A DNA stretch of 64,000 nt from contig JAFTCC010000065.1 of the NCBI GenBank assembly GCA_017454915.1, positions 24,392 through 88,391 of the forward strand. Direction: 5' to 3'. A model generated the notes under the pieces. It did not search any database and was not told where the DNA came from. It worked only from the letters and a program-made list of their open reading frames with translations. The translations under genes were made by a program, and so were the position numbers. Origin of the DNA: Paludibacteraceae bacterium (lineage in GTDB: Bacteria > Bacteroidota > Bacteroidia > Bacteroidales > Paludibacteraceae). Shown one piece after another: positions 36,746-46,102 of the stretch; within the stretch, counting starts at the first letter, position 1; each line of letters begins with the position of its first letter.

Positions 36746-39018
36746 TTGCAGCCGGCGTTCGGGTCAAAGTCTGTTGGTATATCAAACTGTATGGTTTCGT
36801 CGTACTCCAGCGTTGGGTCTTCATAAACCTTTTTCATGTAAAGCGCGAAAATAGGCAATGCCATGCTTGCGCCCTGACCTTCGGCCATGCTGTCAAAATG
36901 AATCGCACGATCTTCACCACCTACCCAGCAGCCGCCAACAAGTTGCGGCGAATAGCCCATAAACCAACCGTCGGAGTTGTTCTGCGTGGTGCCTGTTTTC
37001 CCGCCTAAAGGCATCGTCAGCCCATACTTGAAGCGTATGCGCGAACCTGTGCCTCCATCTATGACATTGCGCATCATTGTTATCATTTTATACGAGGTTT
37101 CTTCATTCACAACCTCGTGAGTTTGAGGTGTGAACGTGGCAATCACATTGCCGTTTGCGTCTTCTATGCGGGTCACAAACAATGGTTCAATGCGAATACC
37201 TTTGTTCGGGAATGCCGTGTAGCCGCCCACCATTTCTGCAACAGATATATCGCAAATGCCAAGGCAAAGAGAAACAACAGGGTCAAGTTGCGAGCGTATG
37301 CCAAAAGCGTGCATCAGCTTGACAAGTGCCTCGGGTGAATACAAGCTCATCAGGTATGCCGAAATCCAGTTGTTGGAGTGAGCAAGACCCCACTGCAGAG
37401 TAACTACCTCGCCTACCCTTTTCTTGTCGGAATTGCGAGGCGTCCACTCCTTGCCGTTCTTGTCTATCAGCGTAATCGACTGGTTTACGGTTTTGTCGCA
37501 CGGCCACAAGCCTTCTTCCATCGCAAGGGTGTAAAGATATGGTTTAACAGTCGAGCCGACCTGCCTACGGCCCTTGCTGGCCATGTCATACTGGAAATAC
37601 TGGAAGTTCGGGCCGCCCACGTATGCCTTAACGTAGCCGCTGAAAGGATCCATCGACATAAAACCGCAACGCAAAAAATGCTTCACGTAGCGAATGGAGT
37701 CCATCGGTGTCATAACTGTGTCAATCGCACCGTCGTAGCTGAACACCGTCATCTCTGTCGGTGTCTCAAATGACTTGTCGATTTCATCTTCTGACGCTCC
37801 GGCGCGTTTCATGCTCCAATAGCGTTCAGATTGTTTCTTGGTGCGTTCAAGAATCGCATTCCTGTCCTTCTCGCTCAACAGGCGGCTAAAAGGAGCGTAT
37901 GAGCGGTTTTTCTTTTCCTTGAAAAAAGCTTTCTGAAGTTCGGGCATGTGCTCCTGCACGGCTTCCTCGGCATAGCGCTGCATGCGGCTGTCAAGCGTGG
38001 TGTATATCTTCAGACCGTCAGAATAGATATTGTATTTTCCACCTTCTGGCTTTCTATTTTTCTCACAGAAACCATAAAGCGGATTGTTGTCCCAGAAGTA
38101 CCTGTCATCATTATACTGCTGCTCCTGCCACGACGCGTAGTTATCGCGCTTCGGCTCTTTAGCAGTCAGCCATATACGCAACATTTCACGAAAATAAGGC
38201 GCAATGCCCTCTTTGTGGTCTATACGGTGAAAATCAAGCACTATGTCTTCTTTCGACATAGTGTCAAGTTGCTCTTGCGTAATATAACCGGCCTTCTCCA
38301 TCTGCGAAAGCACTACATTGCGACGTTCCTTGCAGCGTTCGCGGTGCCGTACAGGATTGTACAAAGAAGGGTTCTTGCACATTCCAACAAGCGTTGCGGC
38401 TTCTATCACTGTCAGGTCTTTCTGACTCTTGTTAAAATAAACCTGCGCAGCAGACTTGATGCCAACAGCATTGTTCAGAAAGTCAAACTGGTTCAAGTAC
38501 ATCGCTATGATTTCTTGTTTCGTATATAGACGCTCAAGCTGAACGGCTATTACCCACTCTATCGGCTTTTGAAGCGCTCGCTCAAAAATGTTCTCTGCGT
38601 GGGGAGAATAAAGTTGCTTAGCGAGCTGCTGAGTAATCGTAGAGCCACCGCCCTTCCTGCCGAAACGCAAAAGTACGCGCATCAGGGCCTTAAAGTCAAT
38701 GCCAGAATGCTCGGCGAAACGAACGTCCTCTGTCGCTATCAGAGCCTGAGAAACGTAGTCCGACACCTCATTGAACCCGACGCTAACACGATTGTCCTTA
38801 CCCTGATAGTAACGGCCTATAACCTCCATGTCAGCACTGAAAATCTCTGTGGCGTATTTGTTCTTGGGGTTCTGAAGCTCCTCAAGGGGAGGAAGATAGC
38901 CCAACCAACCTTTACTTATCATCCAAAAAACGCAGCACACACACAAAAGACCTGTCAGAAAACTAATCCAGAATATCTTAAAGAGAATGCCCCAATAGCG
39001 GGGACGAGAGTTAAACAT
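36742..39018 (-). CDS. Penicillin-binding protein 1A-type
   Basis: A bifunctional peptidoglycan glycosyltransferase/transpeptidase of 758 residues. One N-terminal membrane span is followed by a GT51 domain (ATEDVRFAEHSGIDF with the catalytic Glu, then STITQQLAKQLY) and a transpeptidase domain with SxxK in GSTVKPYLYT, SNN in HSNNWIS and KTGT in GGKTGTTQNNSDGW. The C-terminus ends DPNAGCK. The start at 39018 is preferred because the promoter box at 39056-39049 lies ahead of it, while the longer frame would begin inside that promoter. Confidence 0.95.
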   Translation of the reverse strand: MFNSRPRYWGILFKIFWISFLTGLLCVCCVFWMISKGWLGYLPPLEELQNPKNKYATEIFSADMEVIGRYYQGKDNRVSVGFNEVSDYVSQALIATEDVRFAEHSGIDFKALMRVLLRFGRKGGGSTITQQLAKQLYSPHAENIFERALQKPIEWVIAVQLERLYTKQEIIAMYLNQFDFLNNAVGIKSAAQVYFNKSQKDLTVIEAATLVGMCKNPSLYNPVRHRERCKERRNVVLSQMEKAGYITQEQLDTMSKEDIVLDFHRIDHKEGIAPYFREMLRIWLTAKEPKRDNYASWQEQQYNDDRYFWDNNPLYGFCEKNRKPEGGKYNIYSDGLKIYTTLDSRMQRYAEEAVQEHMPELQKAFFKEKKNRSYAPFSRLLSEKDRNAILERTKKQSERYWSMKRAGASEDEIDKSFETPTEMTVFSYDGAIDTVMTPMDSIRYVKHFLRCGFMSMDPFSGYVKAYVGGPNFQYFQYDMASKGRRQVGSTVKPYLYTLAMEEGLWPCDKTVNQSITLIDKNGKEWTPRNSDKKRVGEVVTLQWGLAHSNNWISAYLMSLYSPEALVKLMHAFGIRSQLDPVVSLCLGICDISVAEMVGGYTAFPNKGIRIEPLFVTRIEDANGNVIATFTPQTHEVVNEETSYKMITMMRNVIDGGTGSRIRFKYGLTMPLGGKTGTTQNNSDGWFMGYSPQLVGGCWVGGEDRAIHFDSMAEGQGASMALPIFALYMKKVYEDPTLEYDETIQFDIPTDFDPNAGCK

Positions 39019-39048
39019 ATCTAATAATAATGTGTTAATTTGCAAAAG

Positions 39049-39079
39049 CAAAGTTACGGCTTTTATTTCATATTAGCAA
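39049..39079 (-). promoter_or_regulatory. Promoter of the PBP1A-GT2-yigZ run
   Basis: TTG (39079-39077), a 20-nt spacer and TAACTTTG (39056-39049). It supports the PBP start at 39018. Confidence 0.65.
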
Positions 39080-39098
39080 GTGCCTCCCCATTAGCCCT

Positions 39099-39134
39099 AT
39101 TCGCCACATTCGCCCCATTCGCCATATTAGCGAA
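39099..39134. repeat. 9-nt tandem repeat, three to four units
   Basis: ATTCGCCAC, ATTCGCCCC and ATTCGCCAT run head to tail (39099-39125), then a degenerate ATTAGCGAA. No gene was seen in the surrounding gap 39080-39387. Confidence 0.85.
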
Positions 39135-39170
39135 AGGACTTCAAGGACTTAGAGGATAAAGTATTCGTGT

Positions 39171-39190
39171 CATTCGTTTAATTCGCGAAC
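39171..39190. repeat. Dispersed intergenic repeat, copy 2
   Basis: CATTCGTTTAATTCGCGAAC matches copy 1 (15463-15484) in reverse complement with one mismatch. A weaker copy follows at 39199-39217. Confidence 0.6.
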
Positions 39191-39302
39191 TACTAACCAA
39201 TACGTTTAATTTGCGACCCCAAATCGCACAAGTCATTTTTTTGGCACAAAGATTGGCATTATTATATCACACGTTCATTTATACAGTTTTTTTCATGGTG
39301 AT

Positions 39303-39334
39303 ACTGACAAAATGTCAAAAAACTGACAAAATGT
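39303..39334 (+). promoter_or_regulatory. Operator-like repeats before lon
   Basis: ACTGACAAAATGT occurs at 39303-39315 and again at 39322-39334, a 19-nt period. The first copy extends to the inverted repeat TGACAAAATGTCA. The position, 53-85 nt before the lon start, suggests a regulator-binding site, but the factor is unknown. Confidence 0.45.
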
Positions 39335-39387
39335 ATGAAATAAAAGCGACAAGGTCAGAGTTTCATTAAACTATATTTAAGGAATAT

Positions 39388-41784
39388 ATGGAAGAAAGAA
39401 TCGTACAAGTTTTTGGTTCAGAAAAATTAGGTGAAGTACCACAAATTCATGACGGAGAGATGCTGCCGCTGCTACCATTGCGCAACCGCGTACTCTTTCC
39501 GGGGATATTGCTGCCAGTAACAATTTCACGCGCAGAATTCAAAGATTTAGTAAAGCGCGCAAACAAAAACCACATGCCTATTGGCGTCTGCACACAAACT
39601 TTGCGTGACGTTGACAGACCTGAATACAATGACATGTACCACATCGGAACCGTCGCCACTGTGCTTCAGGTCATGAACGTCAACGAAGACAACGTCATGG
39701 CAGTGTTAGAGGGCGGATACAGATTCAAATTTGATAACGCCATGTGGGTTAACGACGGCACTTCGCCCGAAAGCACCCTCGTAGGAAAAGTCAGGCTTAT
39801 AGGGGACGAACTCATACCCGACGACCCAAAAACCTTTGAATTACTCTGCGATGACATAAGAGATATGTCGTGGAAACTGATGCACGAGGCTATGCACATG
39901 CCGGAAGAGGCACTCGGTTTTCTCAAAAACGTGGACGACCCTGCAAAAATGCTCAACTACGTATGTGTCAACTATGAGTGCCACCCTGCATACAAAACAT
40001 ATATACTGCGAATCAGCGACATGGAAAAGCGAGCCGAACTGCTATTGAGGTTCCTAAGGGCTGAAAAAGAGCGGTTTGAGCTCAAACAAGAAATTGAGCA
40101 AAAAACAAGGCAGAACTTGAGCGAGCAACAGAGAAGCGCATACCTGCAACAACAATTGCAGACTATCAATGAAGAACTTGGGAATGACGACCACGAGTAC
40201 CTCAACGAACTTGCTGAACGCGCAAAACAGGCGAAACTTCCTGAACATGCCATGGCGGCTTTCGAAAAAAGCCTCTCAAGACTCGAAAGAATACAAAACA
40301 ATTTCTCCGCCGAATACGATGTTGAACTCACATACATCGAAACACTGCTCGACCTGCCGTGGAACCAATACACAGGAAGCAACACCGACATCAAAAGGGC
40401 ACAAGAAATACTTGACGCAGACCATTATGGAATGCCTAAAGTTAAAGAGAGAGTGCTCGAATACATGTCGCTCATCAAACGCGTGGGCATCGCCAAATCA
40501 CCGATACTATGCTTCGTTGGAGCTCCAGGAATAGGAAAAACATCGCTCGGAAAATCTATCGCAAACGCTCTTGGAAGGAAATATGTCAGGATTTCGCTCG
40601 GAGGCGTGCACGATGAAGCGGAAATAAGAGGACACAGGCGCACATACATAGGAGCTATGCCCGGACGGATATTGCAAAACCTCAGGAAAGTCAAAAGTAA
40701 CGACCCCGTCGTCATTCTCGATGAAATCGACAAAGTTGGCTCTGACCACCGTTCCGACCCGACATCTGCTTTGCTCGAAGTGCTTGACCCTGAACAGAAC
40801 AACACGTTCCACGACAACTACATCGACCTCGACTACGACCTTTCACACATCCTGTTCATCGCAACCGCCAACAACCTCGAAGACATTCCGGCCCCGCTGC
40901 GCGACAGAATGGAAATAATCCACATGGACGGATACAGCACACCCGAAAAACTCGAGATAGCAAAACGGCACATCATACCAAAACAACTCGAAATCAACGG
41001 ACTTACGGAAGAACAATACAGTCTGTCTGACGAAGTTCTTGAACACATAATTGAATACTATACAGCAGAGTCTGGTGTCAGGGGACTGGAAAAAAGAATC
41101 GCACAACTCTGCCGCATGACCATAAAAAAAATTGAGTTGGAGCAAACATACTCTGCACGCCCATCAATACAAGACATACAAGCCGACCTCGGACTGCCAA
41201 CACACAACCACCAGACATACGCATACCAAGCTACACCCGGCATCGCAACAGGACTGGCATGGACATCTGTCGGAGGTGAAACACTGCGCATTGAGGCTGC
41301 AATCATACCAAGTGACAAACCGGCAGAAAACGTAAGCATGACAGGAAACCTTGGAGACATTATTAAAGAATCTGCCATAGTCGCCATGCAGTTCATTCGC
41401 TCGCACGCAGAAAAATTCGGTCTCAACGGGCTCGATGTCGTCAAGAAAAACATACACCTCCATTTCCCTGAAGGAGCCACGCCAAAAGACGGACCGTCGG
41501 CGGGCATTACAATCACAACGGCAATACTAAGCGCATTGCTACAAAAGCCCGTTAGAGAAGGCATCGCCATGACAGGAGAAATTACACTTACCGGAAAAGT
41601 GCTCCCGGTCGGAGGAATAAAAGAAAAAATACTGGCGGCGAAACGCGAAAACATTAATGAAATACTGCTGAGCAAAGAAAACGAACGCGACATCAAGGAG
41701 ATTGAACCACAATACCTTGACGGAATGACATTCAAATACTACTCTAACGCCGAAGACGTCCTAAAGTATGCTATCGCCGGATGA
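39388..41784 (+). CDS. lon: ATP-dependent protease Lon
   Basis: This is the cytosolic AAA+ serine protease for damaged proteins. Of 798 residues, the N-terminal LON substrate domain covers about 25-230, a coiled coil about 230-290, and the AAA+ module about 340-600 (GAPGIGKTSLGKSIANALG, VILDEIDKVG). The S16 protease domain has the catalytic Ser in PKDGPSAGIT and the Lys in GGIKEKILAAKR. It is probably monocistronic: the next gene has its own promoter. The direct repeats ahead of it may be regulatory. Confidence 0.98.
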   Translation: MEERIVQVFGSEKLGEVPQIHDGEMLPLLPLRNRVLFPGILLPVTISRAEFKDLVKRANKNHMPIGVCTQTLRDVDRPEYNDMYHIGTVATVLQVMNVNEDNVMAVLEGGYRFKFDNAMWVNDGTSPESTLVGKVRLIGDELIPDDPKTFELLCDDIRDMSWKLMHEAMHMPEEALGFLKNVDDPAKMLNYVCVNYECHPAYKTYILRISDMEKRAELLLRFLRAEKERFELKQEIEQKTRQNLSEQQRSAYLQQQLQTINEELGNDDHEYLNELAERAKQAKLPEHAMAAFEKSLSRLERIQNNFSAEYDVELTYIETLLDLPWNQYTGSNTDIKRAQEILDADHYGMPKVKERVLEYMSLIKRVGIAKSPILCFVGAPGIGKTSLGKSIANALGRKYVRISLGGVHDEAEIRGHRRTYIGAMPGRILQNLRKVKSNDPVVILDEIDKVGSDHRSDPTSALLEVLDPEQNNTFHDNYIDLDYDLSHILFIATANNLEDIPAPLRDRMEIIHMDGYSTPEKLEIAKRHIIPKQLEINGLTEEQYSLSDEVLEHIIEYYTAESGVRGLEKRIAQLCRMTIKKIELEQTYSARPSIQDIQADLGLPTHNHQTYAYQATPGIATGLAWTSVGGETLRIEAAIIPSDKPAENVSMTGNLGDIIKESAIVAMQFIRSHAEKFGLNGLDVVKKNIHLHFPEGATPKDGPSAGITITTAILSALLQKPVREGIAMTGEITLTGKVLPVGGIKEKILAAKRENINEILLSKENERDIKEIEPQYLDGMTFKYYSNAEDVLKYAIAG

Positions 41785-41810
41785 CACTCCGAAATTATTT
41801 TTCTAAAAAA

Positions 41811-41841
41811 TTTGCCAAATCAAGAAAAACCGCTAACTTTG
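41811..41841 (+). promoter_or_regulatory. Promoter of the DUF349 gene
   Basis: TTTG (41811-41814), a 19-nt spacer and TAACTTTG (41834-41841), an exact match to the Bacteroidetes form. Confidence 0.8.
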
Positions 41842-41881
41842 CTTTTGAATTAGTTAATAACACTCTCAAACCATAAGAAAC

Positions 41882-43801
41882 ATGGACCACGAAGATTTGA
41901 ACATTGAACAAGCCGAAGGGCAAGTTCAGCCTACACCAGCCCCAGAGGCACAGACAGAACCTGAACCAGAGTTAAATGAGTCTGATGAACAGAAAGTTGA
42001 AGAAACAGCTCCTGCCGAAGAACAGACTGTTGAAACTGTTGAAGAAGTTGAGCCTGCCAAAGAGCAAAAAACTGAAGAACCCGATTTCAACAGCATGGAC
42101 GAAGAACAACTCCTCGAACAACTCCGCGACGTGATTGAGCACAAATCCGATGATATGAGGCGGTATGTCGAAATCATACAAGGAAGACTTTGGAAACTAA
42201 TCAACGCGGCACAAGAAGAAGCACATAGAGCATTCGAAGCGGCAGCACAAGAAGGAGAAGAATTTAAGCGCGAAGCAAGTGCTACAGAAATCAAACTCAA
42301 AGAACTGCTACAAAAATACAAATCAATCAGAGAAGAAGAAAGGAAGAAAATAGAACAGGAAAGAGCCGAAAACTTGGCGCACAAACTCCAAATCATCGAC
42401 AAAATGAAAGAATTGTCCGAAACAGAAGGAGACGCGCTTAGCAAACTCGACACTTATAAGGAACTACAACAAGAATGGAAAAAAATAGGCCCTGTGCCGG
42501 CAGAACGCCAAAATGAGCTGTGGACAAGCTTCAACCACTATCAGGAGCGTTTCTACGACCAAGTGAAAATGAGCCACGAGCTGCGCGACTATGATTTCCG
42601 AAAAAATTACGAACTAAAGCAAGAACTCATAGAAGCCGCGAAAAAATTGGCTGACAACCCGGACATCATATCAGCAGCACGAGCACTACAGCAGCTTCAC
42701 GACCAATGGAAACAAATCGGACCTGTGGCGCGAGAAGTCAGAGAAGACATCTGGAACCAGTTCAAAGAGGTCACTGCTATTATTAACAGAAAACACCAAG
42801 CTTACTTTGACGAGCTGCACAAAAACGAAGAAGAAAATTTCCGCAAAAAAGAGCAACTCTGTCAGCGAGTTGAACTGATTGACATCGAAAACGTCACAAG
42901 CGTTAGCCAATGGCTCGAGCTCACCGAACAAGTGCAAGCCATACAACAAGAATGGAAAACCATCGGATACGCATCACGCAAACTCAACGACCAGATTTTC
43001 GACAGATTCCGTGCTGCATGCAACCGATTCTTTGACGCTAAAAATGCCGCACTCAACGAGCAGCGCAAAGAAAACAACGAGCGCATCAGCATGAAGAAAA
43101 AACTCATCGCGCAAGTTGAAGGACTGCTTAACAACGAAAACTGGAAACTCGCAACTGAGCGTGTCATTGAATTGCAGAACCAGTGGAAGGAAATCGGTTC
43201 GGTAGGACGTCAGCGCAACGAGGAACTATGGCAGAAATTCCGCGCAGCATGCGACAAGTTCTTTGAAGCTAAAAAACAATATTTCGACGAGCAACGAGCA
43301 CACTACCGTGAACGCCATGCCGAAGAAGCCGACAACTTGACAATCAAAGAAGGTATTATTGAGAGAATCGACGCGCTGGATCCTGCCGAAAAGGACGGCA
43401 TTAAAACACTCCGCTCACTGATTGCCGAATACAATGCCGCCGGACGCGTGCCGTATAACAAAAAGGACGACCTCTACAAACGTTTCCGCGAGGCTGTCGA
43501 CAAACAGTTTGACGCTATGCACGTCGACGCATCACAACGTAGACTTGACAATTACCGCGAAGACCTCGACAAAATTGAAGAAAGAGGAGAAAATGCGCTC
43601 GCCGATGAAAAACGCAAATTGACACGCATCTATGAGAATATCAAACAAGAAATAAAGACAGCTGAAAACAACATTGGATTCTTCTCCCGCAGCAAAGCCG
43701 ACCAGCTTCTGAAAGAGGCGTCAAGAAAAATCGACTCACTGCAAAAAGAACTGAAAGTAATTGAAGAAAAGCTTCGCCTCATAGATGACAAACTGCAATA
43801 A
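41882..43801 (+). CDS. DUF349 repeat protein
   Basis: A 639-residue cytosolic helical protein. The first 75 residues are acidic and disordered (Glu/Pro-rich). Then come about five DUF349 repeats of about 70 residues, each with a pattern like LQQEWKKIGPVPAERQNELW or QWKEIGSVGRQRNEELWQKF. A C-terminal coiled coil (LQKELKVIEEKLRLIDDKL) closes the protein. The function of DUF349 proteins is not established. The strong promoter and large size argue for a well-expressed protein. Confidence 0.88.
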   Translation: MDHEDLNIEQAEGQVQPTPAPEAQTEPEPELNESDEQKVEETAPAEEQTVETVEEVEPAKEQKTEEPDFNSMDEEQLLEQLRDVIEHKSDDMRRYVEIIQGRLWKLINAAQEEAHRAFEAAAQEGEEFKREASATEIKLKELLQKYKSIREEERKKIEQERAENLAHKLQIIDKMKELSETEGDALSKLDTYKELQQEWKKIGPVPAERQNELWTSFNHYQERFYDQVKMSHELRDYDFRKNYELKQELIEAAKKLADNPDIISAARALQQLHDQWKQIGPVAREVREDIWNQFKEVTAIINRKHQAYFDELHKNEEENFRKKEQLCQRVELIDIENVTSVSQWLELTEQVQAIQQEWKTIGYASRKLNDQIFDRFRAACNRFFDAKNAALNEQRKENNERISMKKKLIAQVEGLLNNENWKLATERVIELQNQWKEIGSVGRQRNEELWQKFRAACDKFFEAKKQYFDEQRAHYRERHAEEADNLTIKEGIIERIDALDPAEKDGIKTLRSLIAEYNAAGRVPYNKKDDLYKRFREAVDKQFDAMHVDASQRRLDNYREDLDKIEERGENALADEKRKLTRIYENIKQEIKTAENNIGFFSRSKADQLLKEASRKIDSLQKELKVIEEKLRLIDDKLQ

Positions 43802-43826
43802 ATCAAACTAATAAAATACCTAAATT

Positions 43827-44078
43827 ATGTCAAAGACTATCACGACTTTCAATGCCTTGCGTAAAGTCAAGGATCTGTTGCCGAGCGGCTCAATGACCAA
43901 AATCGGTGAAGAATTGAACATATCGTCTGACGCTGTGCGCGCATACTTCAACGGCACACCAGTTGATGGACTCGGTGTCCACCTTGAGCCAGGACCTGAC
44001 GGTGGCATCGTATCGCTCGATGACACTCGCATTCTGGAAGTAGCGCTCAGAATTGCATGGGAAAACGGCGCATTCTGA
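43827..44078 (+). CDS. Small conserved HTH-like protein
   Basis: An 83-residue protein lying 25 nt after the DUF349 gene. The segment MTKIGEELNISSDAVRAYF looks like a helix-turn-helix, followed by an acidic loop (HLEPGPDGGIVSLDDTRIL) and a final helix. DNA binding is an inference from that segment only; I do not recognise a named family. A strong terminator follows at 44106-44145. Confidence 0.75.
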   Translation: MSKTITTFNALRKVKDLLPSGSMTKIGEELNISSDAVRAYFNGTPVDGLGVHLEPGPDGGIVSLDDTRILEVALRIAWENGAF

Positions 44079-44105
44079 ACTAAAAACTTAAACGCACAAA
44101 AACAA

Positions 44106-44145
44106 AACGGCATTTTCTCGAAAGAGATTATGCCGTTTGTTTTGG
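44106..44145 (+). terminator. Intrinsic terminator after the HTH-like gene
   Basis: Arms AACGGCAT and ATGCCGTT with an inner TCTC/GAGA stem, followed by TGTTTTG. The T-tract contains the TTTG used as the -33 element of the next promoter. Confidence 0.8.
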
Positions 44146-44172
44146 TCATGTCGTTAGTTTTTGCTACCTTTG
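44141..44172 (+). promoter_or_regulatory. Promoter of the GT9-parA run
   Basis: TTTG (44141-44144), a 20-nt spacer and TACCTTTG (44165-44172). It excludes nothing upstream of 44185 but favours the ATG at 44206. Confidence 0.7.
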
Positions 44173-44205
44173 TAAAATTATACGGTGCTGTGGACACCTA
44201 TTGTT

Positions 44206-45234
44206 ATGCGATACTTGATAATACGCTTGACATCTTTGGGCAACGTCGCTATGAGCGTTCCTGTGATTTGGTCCATTGCTGGACTCTACCCCAAAAACGA
44301 ATTCGTATTTGTGGGGCAGAAAGACCTTCATGACCTCTTCTTCGGAATGCCAAACGTCAATTATCAAAGTTTTAACGCAGAATACAGAGGGGCAGCAAAA
44401 CGAGGCAAAGAACTACTGAAAACCATAAAAGCTATCTATGCCTCAACGCCATTTGACACGCTAATTGACCTGCAGGCTGACATCTCAACGCTGCTCACAC
44501 GGCTATGGTGCCACACAAAGAGCATACCTGTCAAGACTGTCGACAACGTGTTTTTCAAACAGCGGCTTCATATTTTCAGCCACGGCAATACACCTGCCCC
44601 ACCATCGATGTTTGAAACTTATGCCGCCGCACTGCAAAAGGCAGGACTCAAAACCGATGACAGATTCATTTCATTGCCGGTCAACAAAAATGCCGCTGAA
44701 TACGTGCATTACACGTTCGGCGAAAAACTGGACGGGGAAAAATGGATCGGCATAGCCCCTTTCGCAAAAAGTGCGAGCAATATGCTGCCTTTCCGCACCA
44801 CAAAAAGCATCATACAGCACTATGCGTCATTACGCAACTGCAGGGTGTTCTTGTTTGGGGCGGGAGTTGTTGAAAGTGAAATGCTTAACCAGTGGAGCTG
44901 TATTTACGACAACGTTGTGTCGGTGGCTGGTATGTTGAGTTTAGGATGCGAACTCGAACTTATGCGACAACTTGACAGCATGATTTGCATGGACTCTGCC
45001 AACCAGCACCTTGCCGCGCTTGTCGGACTGCACGTCATTACCGTCTGGGGAGGAACGGCACCATCAAACGGATTCTGCGCATGGAAGCAGCAAGAGACTA
45101 ACTTCATCGAGCCGGCACGCAGGCTTAACTGTAGGCCTTGCACTCTCAATGGGCGAAAAAGATGCCGGCGCAAAACGTTCGAATGCTTAACACGCTACAC
45201 GGCGCAGCAGATTATAGACAAAAACAAAATATAA
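44206..45234 (+). CDS. Family 9 glycosyltransferase (heptosyltransferase-like)
   Basis: A 342-residue GT-B enzyme of the lipopolysaccharide heptosyltransferase family: the N-terminal RYLIIRLTSLGNVAMSVPV, the LIDLQADISTL segment, and the C-terminal donor-binding region with CMDSANQHLAALVGLHVITV and GGTAPSNGF. The C-terminal Cys-rich CRPCTLNGRKRCRRK segment is typical of Bacteroidetes members. It probably adds a sugar to the lipid A core. The start at 44206 (MRYLII) is preferred to 44185 because it matches the family N-terminus. It lies 13 nt upstream of parA. Confidence 0.87.
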   Translation: MRYLIIRLTSLGNVAMSVPVIWSIAGLYPKNEFVFVGQKDLHDLFFGMPNVNYQSFNAEYRGAAKRGKELLKTIKAIYASTPFDTLIDLQADISTLLTRLWCHTKSIPVKTVDNVFFKQRLHIFSHGNTPAPPSMFETYAAALQKAGLKTDDRFISLPVNKNAAEYVHYTFGEKLDGEKWIGIAPFAKSASNMLPFRTTKSIIQHYASLRNCRVFLFGAGVVESEMLNQWSCIYDNVVSVAGMLSLGCELELMRQLDSMICMDSANQHLAALVGLHVITVWGGTAPSNGFCAWKQQETNFIEPARRLNCRPCTLNGRKRCRRKTFECLTRYTAQQIIDKNKI

Positions 45235-45247
45235 GCAATATACTAAT

Positions 45248-46015
45248 ATGGGCAAGACAATAGCATTAGCGCTTCAGAAAGGTGGCGTGGGCAAAACCAC
45301 CACTACAATCAATCTGTCAGCTGCCTTGGCGCAGCTCGGCAAAAAAGTACTTGTCGTGGATGCTGACCCACAATCCAACACCACATCCGGACTCGGAATC
45401 GAGCGTTCAGCAATACAAGCATCCATTTATGAGTGTATCATTGACGGAATTGAGGCTAAAGCAGCCATACTCAATACGCAAGTTAAGGGGTTAGACATAA
45501 TACCTGCAACTATTGACCTCGTGGGAGCTGAAGTCGAGCTCCTCCAAAGGTCTGAGCGGGAACTCACACTTAAAAAACTGCTCGATGCCGTTAAAAGCGA
45601 CTATGACTACATATTGATTGACTGCAGCCCTTCACTTGGGTTGATAACAATAAATGCACTTACAGCGGCTGACTCGGTAATCATTCCTGTCCAATGCGAA
45701 TACCTCGCCTTGGAAGGCATCGGACAACTACTCAACACAATCAAACTCATAAAGTCAAGACTTAACCCTGAACTCACTATCGAAGGATTCCTGCTCACCA
45801 TGTACGACGCCCGACTAAGACTTGCAAGACAGGTTTACGACGAAGTGAAACGACATTTCAGCAACCTCGTGTTCTCAACTGTAATAACACGAAACGTAAG
45901 ACTTTCAGAGGCACCAAGTTTTGGTAAACCAATTATACTGTACGACCCGGATTCGGCTGGAGCAAAAAACTACATTGACCTCGCTAAAGAAATCATTAAA
46001 AGAGAAAAAGAATAA
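45248..46015 (+). CDS. parA: Chromosome-partition ATPase ParA/Soj
   Basis: ParA segregates the chromosome origin together with ParB. The 255-residue protein has the deviant Walker A KGGVGKTTTTINLSAALA at residue 9, DADPQSNTT and the Walker B-like LIDCSPSLG. It lacks the N-terminal HTH of plasmid ParA, as expected for chromosomal Soj. parB follows 87 nt later. Confidence 0.95.
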   Translation: MGKTIALALQKGGVGKTTTTINLSAALAQLGKKVLVVDADPQSNTTSGLGIERSAIQASIYECIIDGIEAKAAILNTQVKGLDIIPATIDLVGAEVELLQRSERELTLKKLLDAVKSDYDYILIDCSPSLGLITINALTAADSVIIPVQCEYLALEGIGQLLNTIKLIKSRLNPELTIEGFLLTMYDARLRLARQVYDEVKRHFSNLVFSTVITRNVRLSEAPSFGKPIILYDPDSAGAKNYIDLAKEIIKREKE

Positions 46016-46102
46016 TCAACGACTTACAAATAACAAATCGTTAAATAGTAAATAGTAAATTAGTAAATCGTCACATAATCTGTCTTTCGACAAACTTAAA
46101 AT
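46016..46102. repeat. parA-parB spacer with short AT-rich repeats
   Basis: The spacer holds TAGTAAAT-type units repeated three times at about 46041-46068, flanked by two copies of AAATCGT (46035 and 46065). No clear parS palindrome is present here. Confidence 0.6.
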
